Source: Stieleria neptunia (GTDB taxonomy: Bacteria > Planctomycetota > Planctomycetia > Pirellulales > Pirellulaceae). From it: 64,000 bases of DNA. Positions within the stretch are counted from its first letter, which is position 1; each line of letters opens with the position of its first letter. Of this stretch, positions 26,732 through 35,368 are shown one piece after another. The stretch covers positions 2,108,001-2,172,000 of the forward strand of contig NZ_CP037423.1 of NCBI RefSeq assembly GCF_007754155.1, given 5' to 3'. Made by a program: the position numbers and the translations under genes. The notes beneath the pieces were generated by a model. That model worked only from the letters and a program-made list of their open reading frames with translations. It did not search any database and was not told where the DNA came from.

Positions 26732-28183
26732 TTAAACGATCTCGGGAACTTCGTAGCCCTTGCGATACTGGCGACGGAGCAACCCGTTGGCGACGTCGGC
26801 GTCGGAGCCGACAAACTGTTCCGTCTGCGGATCCAGCGACAACAGCGGGCTGAGTTTGATCTCGCGGCTGTCGAGTTTCAGGTCATGCGCGGCGAGATGT
26901 TCATCCATTTCGCCCAGCAACGCGTCCCACTGGTCCAGCTTGACCTCGCCGGCCAGTTCACGGCTAAAGCTCTCGCCCGCCTGGAACGCGACGTTGGCCA
27001 AATTGCACCACCCGGTGCTGTCGTTGCCGACGGCGACTTCGGCGTTCAGCAGGCTGCGGTCTCGGGCACGGACGGCATCGATAAAGTTCTGTTGATGCAG
27101 AACGTCACCATTCCCTTTGAATTCTTTGATCTTTTTCCCGTCATTGTCGTACGCTGCGGCGCGACCGCGCTGGCCCTCGAAACGGCCGCCTTCGCAGAAC
27201 GCCATGTAGCCGCTGGCAGGGCCCGGATGCGAGGGGCTTTTTCTGCCGCCGGGCTGGGACGGCAAGTTGCTCAGCCCGATCACCACCGGGATCGATCCGG
27301 TATCGAAATAGGCGAAGTGCACGTTGGGCGTTTCACCCGCGTCGTTAAAGACGACTCGACCGCCGCCGCCCAGGACTCGTCGGGGCAGCGCCACGCTGTC
27401 TTGGAAAATGTTGTTGCGACAATCGTCCAGAACGTGGACGCCCCAGTTGCCCATTTCGCCGCTGCCGGTGTTCCAATCCCAGTGCCAATCGTAGTGCAGT
27501 TTTTCGCGGTAGAGGGGCTCATCGGCGGCCGGTCCCAGCCACAGGTCGTAGGCGACGTTCTTTTCGATTTCCAGCGGCGTGTCACGTTTGCCGATCGAGG
27601 GGCGGACGCCGTAGCGATTGACCCGCGCGGCTTGAATTTCCCCGAGCGCCTTTTCTTCGTGCAAGAACCGCTTGATTTCGGCCTGCATCGGGTCGCTGCG
27701 CTGCTGCGTTCCGATTTGGCAAATCTTGTTGTACTTGCGTGCCGCCGCGACCGTCTGACGGCCTTCCCACTGGCTGTGCGACAGCGGTTTTTCGACGTAC
27801 ACGTCCTTGCCGGCTTCCATCGCCCAGATCGCAGCCAAACAGTGCCAGTGGTTGCACGTCGCGATGACCACGGCATCGATCGAGGGGGAATCGATCAGCT
27901 CGCGCAGATCCGCCCAGCCCTGGGCTTTGGGGAACCGTTGTTTGGCCGCCCCCAATCGATTTTCGTCGACGTCGCACAGCCCGGCGATGTTGACGCCCTC
28001 GACTTTCCCGAATTGCCCCATCAGCCCGCCGGCACGTCCGCCGCAGCTGATGAATCCGAGGTTGATTTCGTCGTTGGCGTTGGCGGCCCGCAAGCTGCGG
28101 CCGGGAAGCGAGGACGTCACCGCAACTGCGGCGGCGGCGGACGCGGTCGAACCGACAAACTGGCGGCGGGTTAGTCTGGTCAT
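26732..28183 (-). CDS. Gfo/Idh/MocA-family oxidoreductase, Tat-exported
   Basis: 483 residues from ATG 28183, which gives a twin-arginine signal MTRLTRRQFVGSTASAAAAV. The NAD-binding fold begins at NLGFISCGGRAGG, and the family motif EKPLSHS contains the catalytic-site Lys. The C-terminal half contains the alpha/beta substrate domain, then a planctomycete-type extension ending KGYEVPEIV. Such exported dehydrogenases are numerous in planctomycetes and are thought to act on sugars or sugar acids; the substrate is not predictable. The sensor kinase gene follows on the same strand after 16 bp. Confidence 0.9.
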   Translation of the reverse strand: MTRLTRRQFVGSTASAAAAVAVTSSLPGRSLRAANANDEINLGFISCGGRAGGLMGQFGKVEGVNIAGLCDVDENRLGAAKQRFPKAQGWADLRELIDSPSIDAVVIATCNHWHCLAAIWAMEAGKDVYVEKPLSHSQWEGRQTVAAARKYNKICQIGTQQRSDPMQAEIKRFLHEEKALGEIQAARVNRYGVRPSIGKRDTPLEIEKNVAYDLWLGPAADEPLYREKLHYDWHWDWNTGSGEMGNWGVHVLDDCRNNIFQDSVALPRRVLGGGGRVVFNDAGETPNVHFAYFDTGSIPVVIGLSNLPSQPGGRKSPSHPGPASGYMAFCEGGRFEGQRGRAAAYDNDGKKIKEFKGNGDVLHQQNFIDAVRARDRSLLNAEVAVGNDSTGWCNLANVAFQAGESFSRELAGEVKLDQWDALLGEMDEHLAAHDLKLDSREIKLSPLLSLDPQTEQFVGSDADVANGLLRRQYRKGYEVPEIV

Positions 28184-28755
28184 CTGGAGTTCACTCTGCA
28201 AAATTCAAGAGGAGGAGTCACGGTCGTGCGGCGGGGCAACGACGGTGATCAGGGGCGGATCGTCGTCGCGATATGATAACCGCTGCGGCCCGGTCGCTGG
28301 CAGCCCGTGCCGATAAATCGACCGGGGTTTCCCGGAGATCGGCTGAAACCGAATGCATCGACCCCGTAAATCAATTCCATTCGCCACCGGCACCACAAAA
28401 CCATGCCAGCGGTTGGTGCAAAAACAGCGCCCCTCCGGTTTTCTCGCCCGCCGCACCCCACCGCCAATGCGTGTCCCCAGCCGACGCACCTCCCCCCAAC
28501 GAATCCTTGCTCGCATGCTCCTGCAATAGAGACGGCCTCTGTGGAGCTGCTTGGTCGCCCCCTGTGTGGTTGCGGTCCTTTGAGAAACCAGGATAATTCG
28601 AAGAACACTTATCGCCGAGCCGGGGATCATGCCGCCCCATTCTTGTCCACCCGGCCTGCGAGACCAGGTGATAAACAAGTTCTGGCACGAAGTGACATCG
28701 TACTCGTGCTCAGGCGCCAGCCGGTACTTGTACTCCTACTCGAATCGGGTCACCA
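28184..28755. other. Gap of about 570 bp without a recognised gene
   Basis: Frames of 105-157 codons cross it on both strands but have no start signals, hydrophobic or family features. The last ~65 bp (28691-28741) hold the left half of an imperfect inverted repeat whose partner lies inside the following gene. Nothing else was recognised. Confidence 0.5.
28691..28741. repeat. Left imperfect inverted repeat (GTACTC-rich) flanking a four-helix-bundle gene
   Basis: Contains CATCGTACTCGTGCTC and GGTACTTGTACTCCTACTCG. The reverse complement of 29143-29196 has the same layout (CATCGTACTTGTACTCGTAC... then GTACTCGTACTCG). Confidence 0.6.
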
Positions 28756-29280
28756 ATGACCGAACCAATCTTCGACCACGATCGACTCGACGTTTATCGC
28801 CTCTCGATCGATTATGTCGCATCATCGTTCTCGCTTGCCAAGGATCTCAACGGTTGCCATCGACACGCTCGGGATCAGTGGCTTCGTGCCGCTCAATCGA
28901 TTCCGCTCAACATCGCCGAAGGGAACGGAAAACGCAGCCTGAAGGATCGGAGTCGTTTTCTGGACATCGCTCGTGGGTCGGCGCTCGAATGTGTTGCGAT
29001 TCAGAATGTTCTCGCTGCAACGGACGGACTAAACGCTGGATCCCACGCAGACTTGAAACGATTGCTCCATCGGATCGTCTCCATGTTGACTCGGCTGATA
29101 GCGCGTTCGGCGACCGTCGCCGAACTACCGGCGGAGTACAATGCTGGAGTCGAGTACGAGTACCGCGATGCTGAGTACGAGTACAAGTACGATGAAGGCC
29201 GGAAGCCAGAACCAAGAATTGCACCAAAGGACGCGGCGCCGTTTTTCTCCAAATCATTGTCCACCGCGCATCCTCGGTGA
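28756..29280 (+). CDS. Four-helix-bundle protein (S23/23S rRNA intervening-sequence type)
   Basis: 174 residues. The first 120 match the four-helix-bundle family often encoded by intervening sequences in 23S rRNA genes and elsewhere: DVYRLSIDYVASSF, the RAAQSIPLNIAEGNGK phrase, then RFLDIARGSALECVAIQ. The C-terminal 50 residues are unlike the family and include EYEYRDAEYEYKYDEG, made by a GAGTAC-type repeat that forms an inverted pair with sequence just upstream of the gene. Members are linked to mobile or IVS-type elements; here there is no rRNA nearby. Its molecular function is unknown. Confidence 0.8.
   Translation: MTEPIFDHDRLDVYRLSIDYVASSFSLAKDLNGCHRHARDQWLRAAQSIPLNIAEGNGKRSLKDRSRFLDIARGSALECVAIQNVLAATDGLNAGSHADLKRLLHRIVSMLTRLIARSATVAELPAEYNAGVEYEYRDAEYEYKYDEGRKPEPRIAPKDAAPFFSKSLSTAHPR
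29143..29196. repeat. Right imperfect inverted repeat, inside the four-helix-bundle gene
   Basis: GAGTACGAGTACCGCGATG...GAGTACGAGTACAAGTACGA, pairing imperfectly with 28691-28741. It codes for the EYEY-rich tail. Confidence 0.6.
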
Positions 29281-30021
29281 ATTCAACCGTTCGCGCTGCG
29301 GACCGACGCCTGACGACAGCGTCCACTTTTTCTTTTGTGTCTTCTCGCGTTTTTTGTGGCAATTGATTCGCCGTCGTTGGACCGTGACCGGAAGGACACC
29401 CACCGGATTTTGTCAGAGCTCTGTTTCCTGGGATTCGCATTTAATGTCTCGGTTGGATAGGTGCGCGGTCGACTCGACCGACGAAAACAAACCGACACCC
29501 GAAATGGAGACTGCTCCGTGTTTGCCGAATCCAAAGGGATCCATGGAGCGGATTTGGCTGGCGGGGCGATGTGTCTTAGGCCCGGAGGGCCGGTAGAGTG
29601 TTTGCCGGTGGCATCAGCCACCGGGGGTGGATTCAAAGGAATACCCAAGGCCCAGCGGGCCGACACAATGCCCGGGCTTCGAGTGGCCCGGGAGACCCAT
29701 TGTGCCGGCCTTCCAGGCCTCAGCAAATCTGTATCTTCCGATACCGGTGGCTGACACCACCGGCAAGCATTGTGCCAGCCCTCCAGGCTTCATCCCGACT
29801 CCAGAAAAAAGTCGGTACAGCAAGGGGAGTGAAATTTTCCCAGGCCATTCCGATCGAGTACATTGGCAACCAGCGACGTCGGCTCGGGCTGTCGTCATGG
29901 CCGGACGCGCGCATCATGTGTGCACCGCAGTCGCCGAGTTGAGTTGATTTTTGAGTTCTGGTCGATCGCGCCGACGTGGTGACCACCGCCGTTATTTGCA
30001 TTGAAGAACGGAGACTGCATC
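29281..30021. repeat. Gene-free gap with palindromic CCACCGG-type repeats
   Basis: No gene seen. At 29331-29362 is an AT-rich stretch (TTTTGTGTCTTCTCGCG). From about 29575 to 29800 are several short palindromes: GGCCCGGAGGGCC, GGTGGCATCAGCCACCGG, GGCCTTCCAGGCC and CCGGTGGCTGACACCACCGG. They look like an array of related repeat remnants. Confidence 0.6.
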
Positions 30022-30474
30022 GTGCGTCAGGCTTTTACTTGGATTGCCGCCGCCAACGTTGCTCTGATTTTAAGCTCAATCGCAAAGGGAGAGCCACCCA
30101 CGCCTGTAGCAGAGAAGGGGCTTCGCATTGGAATGGAGTTTGATACGGCTAAATCGGTATTGAAGAGCGTCGGTGCAAAACGCGTTGAAGAAGATCAGGC
30201 AGTAGGGTATATGCCGCGACAATCACGCTCGGAACCTTTGTATGGCAGACACCTTTACCTAATTGATGAAGGAGTGCGTCTGACGGTCGCCGTCGACTTG
30301 GAGACAAAAAAGGTGCCGGAAATCGATCTTAGGTTGATTGCGAGAGACCGCTTTGGTCGGCCAACCTACTTTATGGCGAGTTGCAGCAAGGTGACGTTCC
30401 ACTCCGATGGTAGTTATTCGGTCAGGTTCCCTGGTCCGCGATCTCTGCCGGTGGAACATGATGACGGCGAATAA
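30022..30474 (+). CDS. Hypothetical exported protein
   Basis: 150 residues from GTG 30022; TTG 30001 adds seven residues. The N-terminus is signal-like (QAFTWIAAANVALILSSIAKG), then a small alpha/beta domain with LRIGMEFDTAKSVLKSVGAKRV, a phrase seen in small exported proteins with a helix after GM. Composition is more AT-rich than that of neighbours, consistent with foreign origin. The family is not recognised. It lies in the accessory patch. Confidence 0.55.
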   Translation: MRQAFTWIAAANVALILSSIAKGEPPTPVAEKGLRIGMEFDTAKSVLKSVGAKRVEEDQAVGYMPRQSRSEPLYGRHLYLIDEGVRLTVAVDLETKKVPEIDLRLIARDRFGRPTYFMASCSKVTFHSDGSYSVRFPGPRSLPVEHDDGE

Positions 30475-30512
30475 CCAATAAGAATTTGACATCGCGTGAA
30501 TGACGAGCGGTG

Positions 30513-30659
30513 TCTCTCTCTGTTCCCTGTTTTGCAACGCGTGATCAGCCCCAGCACCGTGCGGTGATGGGGCGGCATGCGTTGGTGGTACTTGGCGATG
30601 TAACCGGGGGCAAACGTTCGCAGTGCATCGGCGACGGTGAAATCCGTCGCCTCAGCCAT
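30513..30659 (-). pseudogene. Truncated IS91-family transposase, N-terminal zinc-binding part
   Basis: About 49 residues from ATG 30659 resemble the start of IS91-type transposases: VADALRTFAPGYIAKYHQ, then MPPHHRTVL and ITRCKTG. The intact family continues with a Gly-Gly-His and Cys-x2-Cys zinc region, absent here: the sequence turns into unrelated basic residues and stops. So it is a remnant without catalytic domain. Reading is by eye, moderate confidence. Confidence 0.55.
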
Positions 30660-31010
30660 CGTGAGCATCGACCGGCCAGACTTCTTACTACCGGCAAACA
30701 ACTCGTTGATGATCTTTCGCGAATCCGCTTCGGCCGTCTCGGTCAAATGCAGATTGATCATCGTCTCGAACGTAACCGTAGACCGTTCGATCGGCCATTC
30801 CAGCCAATCGGAGGTCCTCGATGAGTTTGTTGTGCCATTTTCCATCCAGACTCCATCACCTATGGCAACGAGGTCGAATGGTTTCCTGAGGAATCCAAAG
30901 ACGAATCCGACGCTGCACACGCTCACGCCGTTGCTTGGGAGTCGAGCGTCTTGGGATGTTTGAAGTGCACCACTGAGATCAAGACGCGGTTTGCACCGCA
31001 CGGGAAACAA

Positions 31011-31067
31011 GTGGGATAGGCTTCCAGCCTGTCGACGCTGGAATGACAGGCTGGAAGCCTATCCCAC
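31011..31067. repeat. Perfect inverted repeat with 23-bp arms
   Basis: Arms 31011-31033 and 31045-31067 (GTGGGATAGGCTTCCAGCCT... and its exact complement) around an 11-base loop. No T-run follows, so it is not a typical terminator. It resembles a dispersed repeat rather than a regulatory hairpin. Confidence 0.85.
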
Positions 31068-31070
31068 TCG

Positions 31071-31396
31071 CTCGATCTGTCTCGCATTTTCCTACCTTCC
31101 TGCTGCGTTCTGTGGGTCGGAAAAACGACTTGCCGGCAGTGATCGCTACCGATTTTCCGGTCGGTCTTTGGGGTTCCATTGAGCGGGAGGCTGAACACGG
31201 CGGGGTGTCGGGATTTGCTGCGACCCCGTTCGGGGTCGAGGGGAGGATCGAGGGCGTGGTCCGGAGGTGGCGCTGCGCTGACCTCCGGCTACTCGCTGCA
31301 ATCCCTCCGGGATAGCTTGGGCGCGGCAATGGGTGGAGGGTTTTCGCACTTGGTACGACTGGTCGTGCGAAACGTGAGCGAGAAAGTGCAAAGGAA
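31071..31396. repeat. Left direct repeat (about 330 bp) flanking a toxin-antitoxin pair
   Basis: Matches 32226-32565 in the same orientation over nearly the whole length: CGCATTTTCCTAC..., GTGGGTCGGAAAAACG, CGATTTTCCGGTCGGTCTTT, the family C unit, and TACGACTGGTCGTGCGA at the end. Differences are scattered substitutions and small indels. Confidence 0.85.
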
Positions 31397-31596
31397 CCGG
31401 AGTCGGCCCCACTGCCCGGCATCGAGCTTGAGTTCGCCTGGGGCTGAGAAACTGGCGACGTCTGACAGGATCCGTTCTAATCCGCTTTTCTGGCCGGCCC
31501 ACCTGAGGGGCGACAACGCTCTGGCACACGATGGATCCCCGTTCCTCCGCATGCGCGGGGCGATCGCAATTCGTTCGTCGACGGAAGATCGAGGCG

Positions 31597-31923
31597 TTAT
31601 CTACTTTGCAGCGCAATCTGGTCGATCTCCTGCCCACCTCGGATGACTCGCGTGATGTCGATTGTTTCCGCCGTCACGAAATAGAGAACGACATAGTCGC
31701 CGAATCCGTTCACTAATTTGGCACGAAGGCCTTTGGCTTCTGGACGTGTAATTGGCACCACACCGCCAGCTTCCGGATACTGACACAACATCTCGACAGT
31801 CGCTTCGATCGCATCCAGAATACGCAGGGCTGAATCGAGATTTGACTCGGCAATGTATCTTGAGTGTCCGGCGATGTCGTCAATGGCAAGCCGCCTACGG
31901 TGTGGCACTTTGCGTTCAGGCAT
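31597..31923 (-). CDS. RelE/ParE-superfamily toxin
   Basis: 108 residues with the fold order of ParE-like toxins: N-terminal helices (AIDDIAGHSRYIAE, ALRILDAIEATVEML), PEAGG, then the strands GLRAKLVNGFGDYVVLYFV and ITRVIRGGQEIDQI. ParE toxins poison gyrase, RelE toxins cut mRNA at the ribosome; the ...YVVLYFV...ITRVIRGG pattern favours the ParE side. Its ATG follows directly on the antitoxin stop (no spacer), as expected of a co-translated pair. Confidence 0.88.
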   Translation of the reverse strand: MPERKVPHRRRLAIDDIAGHSRYIAESNLDSALRILDAIEATVEMLCQYPEAGGVVPITRPEAKGLRAKLVNGFGDYVVLYFVTAETIDITRVIRGGQEIDQIALQSR

Positions 31924-32166
31924 TCAAGTTCCGTGTTTTGATTTTAACTCTGCACGGATCGCTTCGATTTCATTTCCATTCCATGGCTCACTTGGGCCAC
32001 TCTCCAATCCTTCGATCGCGAGCTTTTCTACTTCGGTCTGGCGCTCAGATATTCGCAGGATGAATTCCGATACGAATTCGTTGACGTCTTCATAGCCGCC
32101 GATCTTCGCGCGTTCCGCGATTGCTGACATTACAGGGGCGGGTAGATTGACACTGATCGTAGACAT
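31924..32166 (-). CDS. ParD-like ribbon-helix-helix antitoxin
   Basis: 80 residues from ATG 32166; the frame extends nine codons upstream. The N-terminal STISVNLPAPVMSAI is a ribbon-helix-helix strand plus helix, followed by GGYEDVNEFVSEFI. The C-terminal tail is charged (AIEGLESGPSEPW...IRAELKSK) and would wrap the toxin. It probably represses its own promoter through the RHH dimer. The toxin starts at the next base after the stop. Confidence 0.87.
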   Translation of the reverse strand: MSTISVNLPAPVMSAIAERAKIGGYEDVNEFVSEFILRISERQTEVEKLAIEGLESGPSEPWNGNEIEAIRAELKSKHGT

Positions 32167-32647
32167 TTGTTGCTCCCAGGGAACTTGAACCACCTCATTC
32201 TACACCATGGCTGCCGTTCAGTTAGGCTCGATCCCTTTCGCATTTTCCTACCCGAAATCTTCCTACCTTCCTGCTGCGTTCTGTGGGTCGGAAAAACGGC
32301 TTGCCGACAGTGATCGCTACCGATTTTCCGGTCGGTCTTTGGGGGGCCATTGAGCGAGAGGCTGGACACGGCGGGGTGCCGGGATTTGCTGCGACCCCGT
32401 TCGGGGTCGAGGGGCGGAATTGGGGCGTGGTCCGGAGGTGGCGCTGCGCTGACCTCCGGCTACTCGCTGCAATCCCTCCGGGATAGCTCGGACGCCGCGA
32501 TGGGTGAAGGTTTTTCGATTGGTACGACTGGTCGTGCGATAGGCGAAGAAGAAGGTGCAAAGGAGGCCGAGTCCGAAGCGGACCGTTGGGGGCACTTGCC
32601 TTGGGCGTTGCATGCCCTGCGACACGACGATTGCAGTTGTCTGGCGT
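32167..32647. other. Gap holding the right direct repeat
   Basis: Upstream region of the antitoxin gene, so it should contain its promoter/operator in the first ~60 bp, then the right direct repeat to about 32565. The remaining 80 bp before the LOG gene end show nothing. Confidence 0.6.
32226..32565. repeat. Right direct repeat flanking the toxin-antitoxin pair
   Basis: Same orientation and order as 31071-31396, with a small internal duplication near its start (CTTCCTAC repeated around CCGAAAT). It includes a family C unit at about 32386-32486. Confidence 0.85.
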
Positions 32648-33709
32648 TCAATCGGCGTTGATTTCGTTGATCAACTTGCGCAGCTTGCCGAGGCTGCGGC
32701 GGTTGAAGTGGAACACCAACCGCGGCAGACCTGCCAGGTCCGGTTCGCCGGCTTCTTCGGCCAGGGCCTTGCATTGTTTGAAGCAGCCGTCGACCAGGAT
32801 GCCGGAATATTCGGTCTGGATCTTTTCCATCTTCTCTTCCGACAGGCTTTCCTTGAGCCGGAAAACCAGGCGGTCGCGGACGTAACGCATGCTGTGGTAG
32901 CGGCGATAGAATCCGAGGATCTCTTCAATCGCCACGTCGACATCATTGGTGATCCGGTAGAGCGCGACGTCGTCGGGGCTGATCATGCCGCCGCCGAGCA
33001 ATTGTTTGTCGATGAATTTGCCCAGATCGCTCCAGTAACTTCCTTGGGGATGATCCAGCAGCACCAGCGGAAGCATCGTTTGCTTTCCGGTTTGCATCAG
33101 CGTCAACGTTTCTAAGGCTTCGTCCAGCGTGCCGAACCCACCGGCGCAGCAGACGACGGAGCTGCATTCTTTGACGAACATCAATTTTCGCGTGAAGAAA
33201 TACTTCATCGTGACCAGTTTCGGGTCGCCTTCGATCACGTCGTTGGCGCCCTGTTCAAAGGGCAGCATGATGTTCAGCCCCATCGACGCGTCTTTGCCGG
33301 CACCGACGTGGCCGGCTTCCATGATGCCGCCCCCGGCGCCGGTGATCACCATCCAGCCGTGCTCGGCCATCCGCCGCCCCAGTTGGACCGCTGACTGATA
33401 ATCGGGGTGATCGGGTTGGGTGCGGGCCGAGCCGAAAATCGTCACCTTGCGGCGGCGGCGGTAGGGACGAAAGACCTTGAAGGCATAACGCAGTTCCAGC
33501 AGCGTCCGGGACAGGATTTTCAGATCACCGCGGGACGTCCGGTCTTTCTCCAGTCTGGCAATCGTCGAACGCATCTCGTCAAACAGATCCGAGCTTTCGA
33601 CCTCGGGGACCGACGAGATCGGTTCATCGGCCGGTTGCGGCCGTTCGAGTTCGCATTCACCGATCGCCTCGGGCGGCAAGCGTTCCGGATCCGTTGGAGT
33701 GGGTTGCAT
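32648..33709 (-). CDS. LOG-family protein (TIGR00730 type)
   Basis: 353 residues: about 100 charged N-terminal residues, then the Rossmann-like LOG core. Motifs seen: VTIFGSARTQPDHP, VITGAGGGIMEAGHVGAGKD, and AGGFGTLDEALE, the family's P-G-G-x-G-T-x-x-E box with Ala in the first position. LOG enzymes release the base from nucleoside 5'-monophosphates (cytokinin activation in plants; nucleotide turnover in bacteria). The long N-terminus and length place it with the larger bacterial group, whose physiological substrate is unsettled. Confidence 0.87.
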   Translation of the reverse strand: MQPTPTDPERLPPEAIGECELERPQPADEPISSVPEVESSDLFDEMRSTIARLEKDRTSRGDLKILSRTLLELRYAFKVFRPYRRRRKVTIFGSARTQPDHPDYQSAVQLGRRMAEHGWMVITGAGGGIMEAGHVGAGKDASMGLNIMLPFEQGANDVIEGDPKLVTMKYFFTRKLMFVKECSSVVCCAGGFGTLDEALETLTLMQTGKQTMLPLVLLDHPQGSYWSDLGKFIDKQLLGGGMISPDDVALYRITNDVDVAIEEILGFYRRYHSMRYVRDRLVFRLKESLSEEKMEKIQTEYSGILVDGCFKQCKALAEEAGEPDLAGLPRLVFHFNRRSLGKLRKLINEINAD

Positions 33710-33748
33710 CTGCGTTTGTCCGTCAAACAGGGGGGCTCAGTAGCCGGC

Positions 33749-35152
33749 TCACGCGGCCGCGCTGCTTTCTGTCTCTTCTTCTTCGTCATCGTCGCTGTCA
33801 GGGCGAATCGAAAGCAGTTTGGCGATCAGGATCGCCAGTGGCGCGGCGCCGAAACTGAGCAACGCGCCCATCTTGACCGAGTCCTGTGTCGCCCCGGGAA
33901 TCTTGAATGCGGCCACCGAAACGAACAGCGCGACCGTGAACCCGATGCCGGCAACCATACCGAGTGTGACGACATGGCGATAATCCATTCCGGCCGGTTT
34001 CTGCAACCGAAACCCTTTTTCGGCCAGCAACGTCATCGCCGTGATCCCGACGGGCTTGCCGACCAGCAGTCCGGCCAACACCAGCCAAGTCCCCGTCCCG
34101 ACGCTGCTGAGCACGACGCCGGCATTGGCCAGTCCGAACAGCCCCAAAATACATTCGACGGGGGTTTTCCAGAAGTGCTCGAATTCATTCAGCGTGTCGT
34201 CACGCTTTAGCTCCTCCTTGGCGAAAATCCCCAGGTCCGACACCGCGCTGGGAAGCAACGGGATGATCGGCACCAAACCCAACGCGGGGTGAATGTGCGC
34301 CAGGTAGAACGAAAACCACGACAGCACGCCGGGCCCCAACATGTAGAACCAGTGAGAATGAATCTTCAGTTTTCGCAGCAGCCAGGCCAACGCCATTGCC
34401 GCAGCGGTCAACAACAACCAAATCGGTTCGATCGGCGCCGACGGATAAAAGATCGCCAAAATCATCAAACCGGCGGCATCGTCGGCGATGGCCAGCAACA
34501 GCAAGAAAGCGATCGCCGGGTGCCCGGGGCCAAAAATCAATCGGGCCACCAGGTAACTGAATGCGATATCGGTCGCACACGGCACCGCCCATCCCTGTCC
34601 CAGTTCGGCCTGGGTTCCCGTCGCGTAGGCACCGGCCAGATAAAACAGCGCCGGACCGACAATGCCGCCAAAGGTCGCCAGCAACGGCGTCGCCGCTTTT
34701 CGCGGATTGGACAGCGCCCCGCCGGGCAACAACGATTCCCAAACCTCTTTGGCCGCGATGGCAAAGAACAGTGCCATCAACACATCGTTGATCAAAAAGC
34801 TGAGCGAATACCAATGGTGGCCGCTGTCAGCATGGCTCTCATCACCGTGTTCGCCTTCACCGTGCTCGGTTGACTCGGTCGTCGCGCCATCTGCCGACGC
34901 GGCTTGCCCCGATTCCACCGCCTGCGGCAACGCGGCGTTGGCGTCGATCGAAACGGGGGTGGGGGAGTGGTGTTCGCCACCTCCCCACAGATTTCGGACG
35001 TCGTAATGAATGAAATCGTGGTAGCTGGAGCTGCCGCTTCGGTCGGCCAGGTTGGCCCAGATCAAAGCCGCAACGGCCCCGATCACCAGCAGGAGAGAAT
35101 TGTCGATCAGGAAGCGGATCACGCCGCCCTTTGAAGTTTCGTGCCCGGACAT
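33749..35152 (-). CDS. nhaA: Na+/H+ antiporter NhaA with a long His/acidic loop
   Basis: 467 residues from ATG 35152 (MSGHETSKGG); the frame runs on upstream but without helix-like sequence. After the first helix (LLLVIGAVAALIWANL) is a periplasmic insert at about 54-112 that is rich in His, Glu and Asp (GEGEHGDESHADSGHHW). The family core follows: GWAVPCATDIAFSYLVARL and LLAIADDAAGLMILAIFY with the paired Asp at about 225-226 that bind Na+ and H+. NhaA exchanges 2 H+ for one Na+ across the inner membrane. The loop is far longer than in E. coli NhaA. Confidence 0.92.
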   Translation of the reverse strand: MSGHETSKGGVIRFLIDNSLLLVIGAVAALIWANLADRSGSSSYHDFIHYDVRNLWGGGEHHSPTPVSIDANAALPQAVESGQAASADGATTESTEHGEGEHGDESHADSGHHWYSLSFLINDVLMALFFAIAAKEVWESLLPGGALSNPRKAATPLLATFGGIVGPALFYLAGAYATGTQAELGQGWAVPCATDIAFSYLVARLIFGPGHPAIAFLLLLAIADDAAGLMILAIFYPSAPIEPIWLLLTAAAMALAWLLRKLKIHSHWFYMLGPGVLSWFSFYLAHIHPALGLVPIIPLLPSAVSDLGIFAKEELKRDDTLNEFEHFWKTPVECILGLFGLANAGVVLSSVGTGTWLVLAGLLVGKPVGITAMTLLAEKGFRLQKPAGMDYRHVVTLGMVAGIGFTVALFVSVAAFKIPGATQDSVKMGALLSFGAAPLAILIAKLLSIRPDSDDDEEEETESSAAA

Positions 35153-35368
35153 GGACCGTGCGAATCTCTGGTTTGGATAGGAGGGGTGGACTGCGATGGC
35201 TTTTCTGCCGGATGGCCGCCGACGCCAATCTGCGGAATGGTACCGATTGTGTTTCTTTTTGGTGACCCCAGGTGAATCGGTAACATCGCTGCTGGCAGCC
35301 CGCTTGGTTGGGTGAACCGCGTTTTTTGCGACCCTGAATCCACCCCGAGAACCACGCGAGGCCGTGCC

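Larger units (their letters stand above)
30475..31596. other. Accessory gap: IS91 remnant, perfect hairpin, left direct repeat
   Basis: No intact gene. It holds a transposase remnant (30513-30659), a perfect 23-bp-arm hairpin (31011-31067) and the left copy of a roughly 330-bp direct repeat (31071-31396). The stretches 30660-31010 and 31400-31596 show nothing I can name. Confidence 0.6.

Noticed and set aside
28249..28608. Minus-strand frame of 119 codons in the gap after the Gfo/Idh/MocA gene
   Set aside because: No start signal, no family or structural feature, overlapping frames of similar length on both strands.
30660..31010. Continuation of the IS91 remnant frame upstream
   Set aside because: The residues upstream of ATG 30659 do not resemble a transposase or anything else I recognise, so they were not included.
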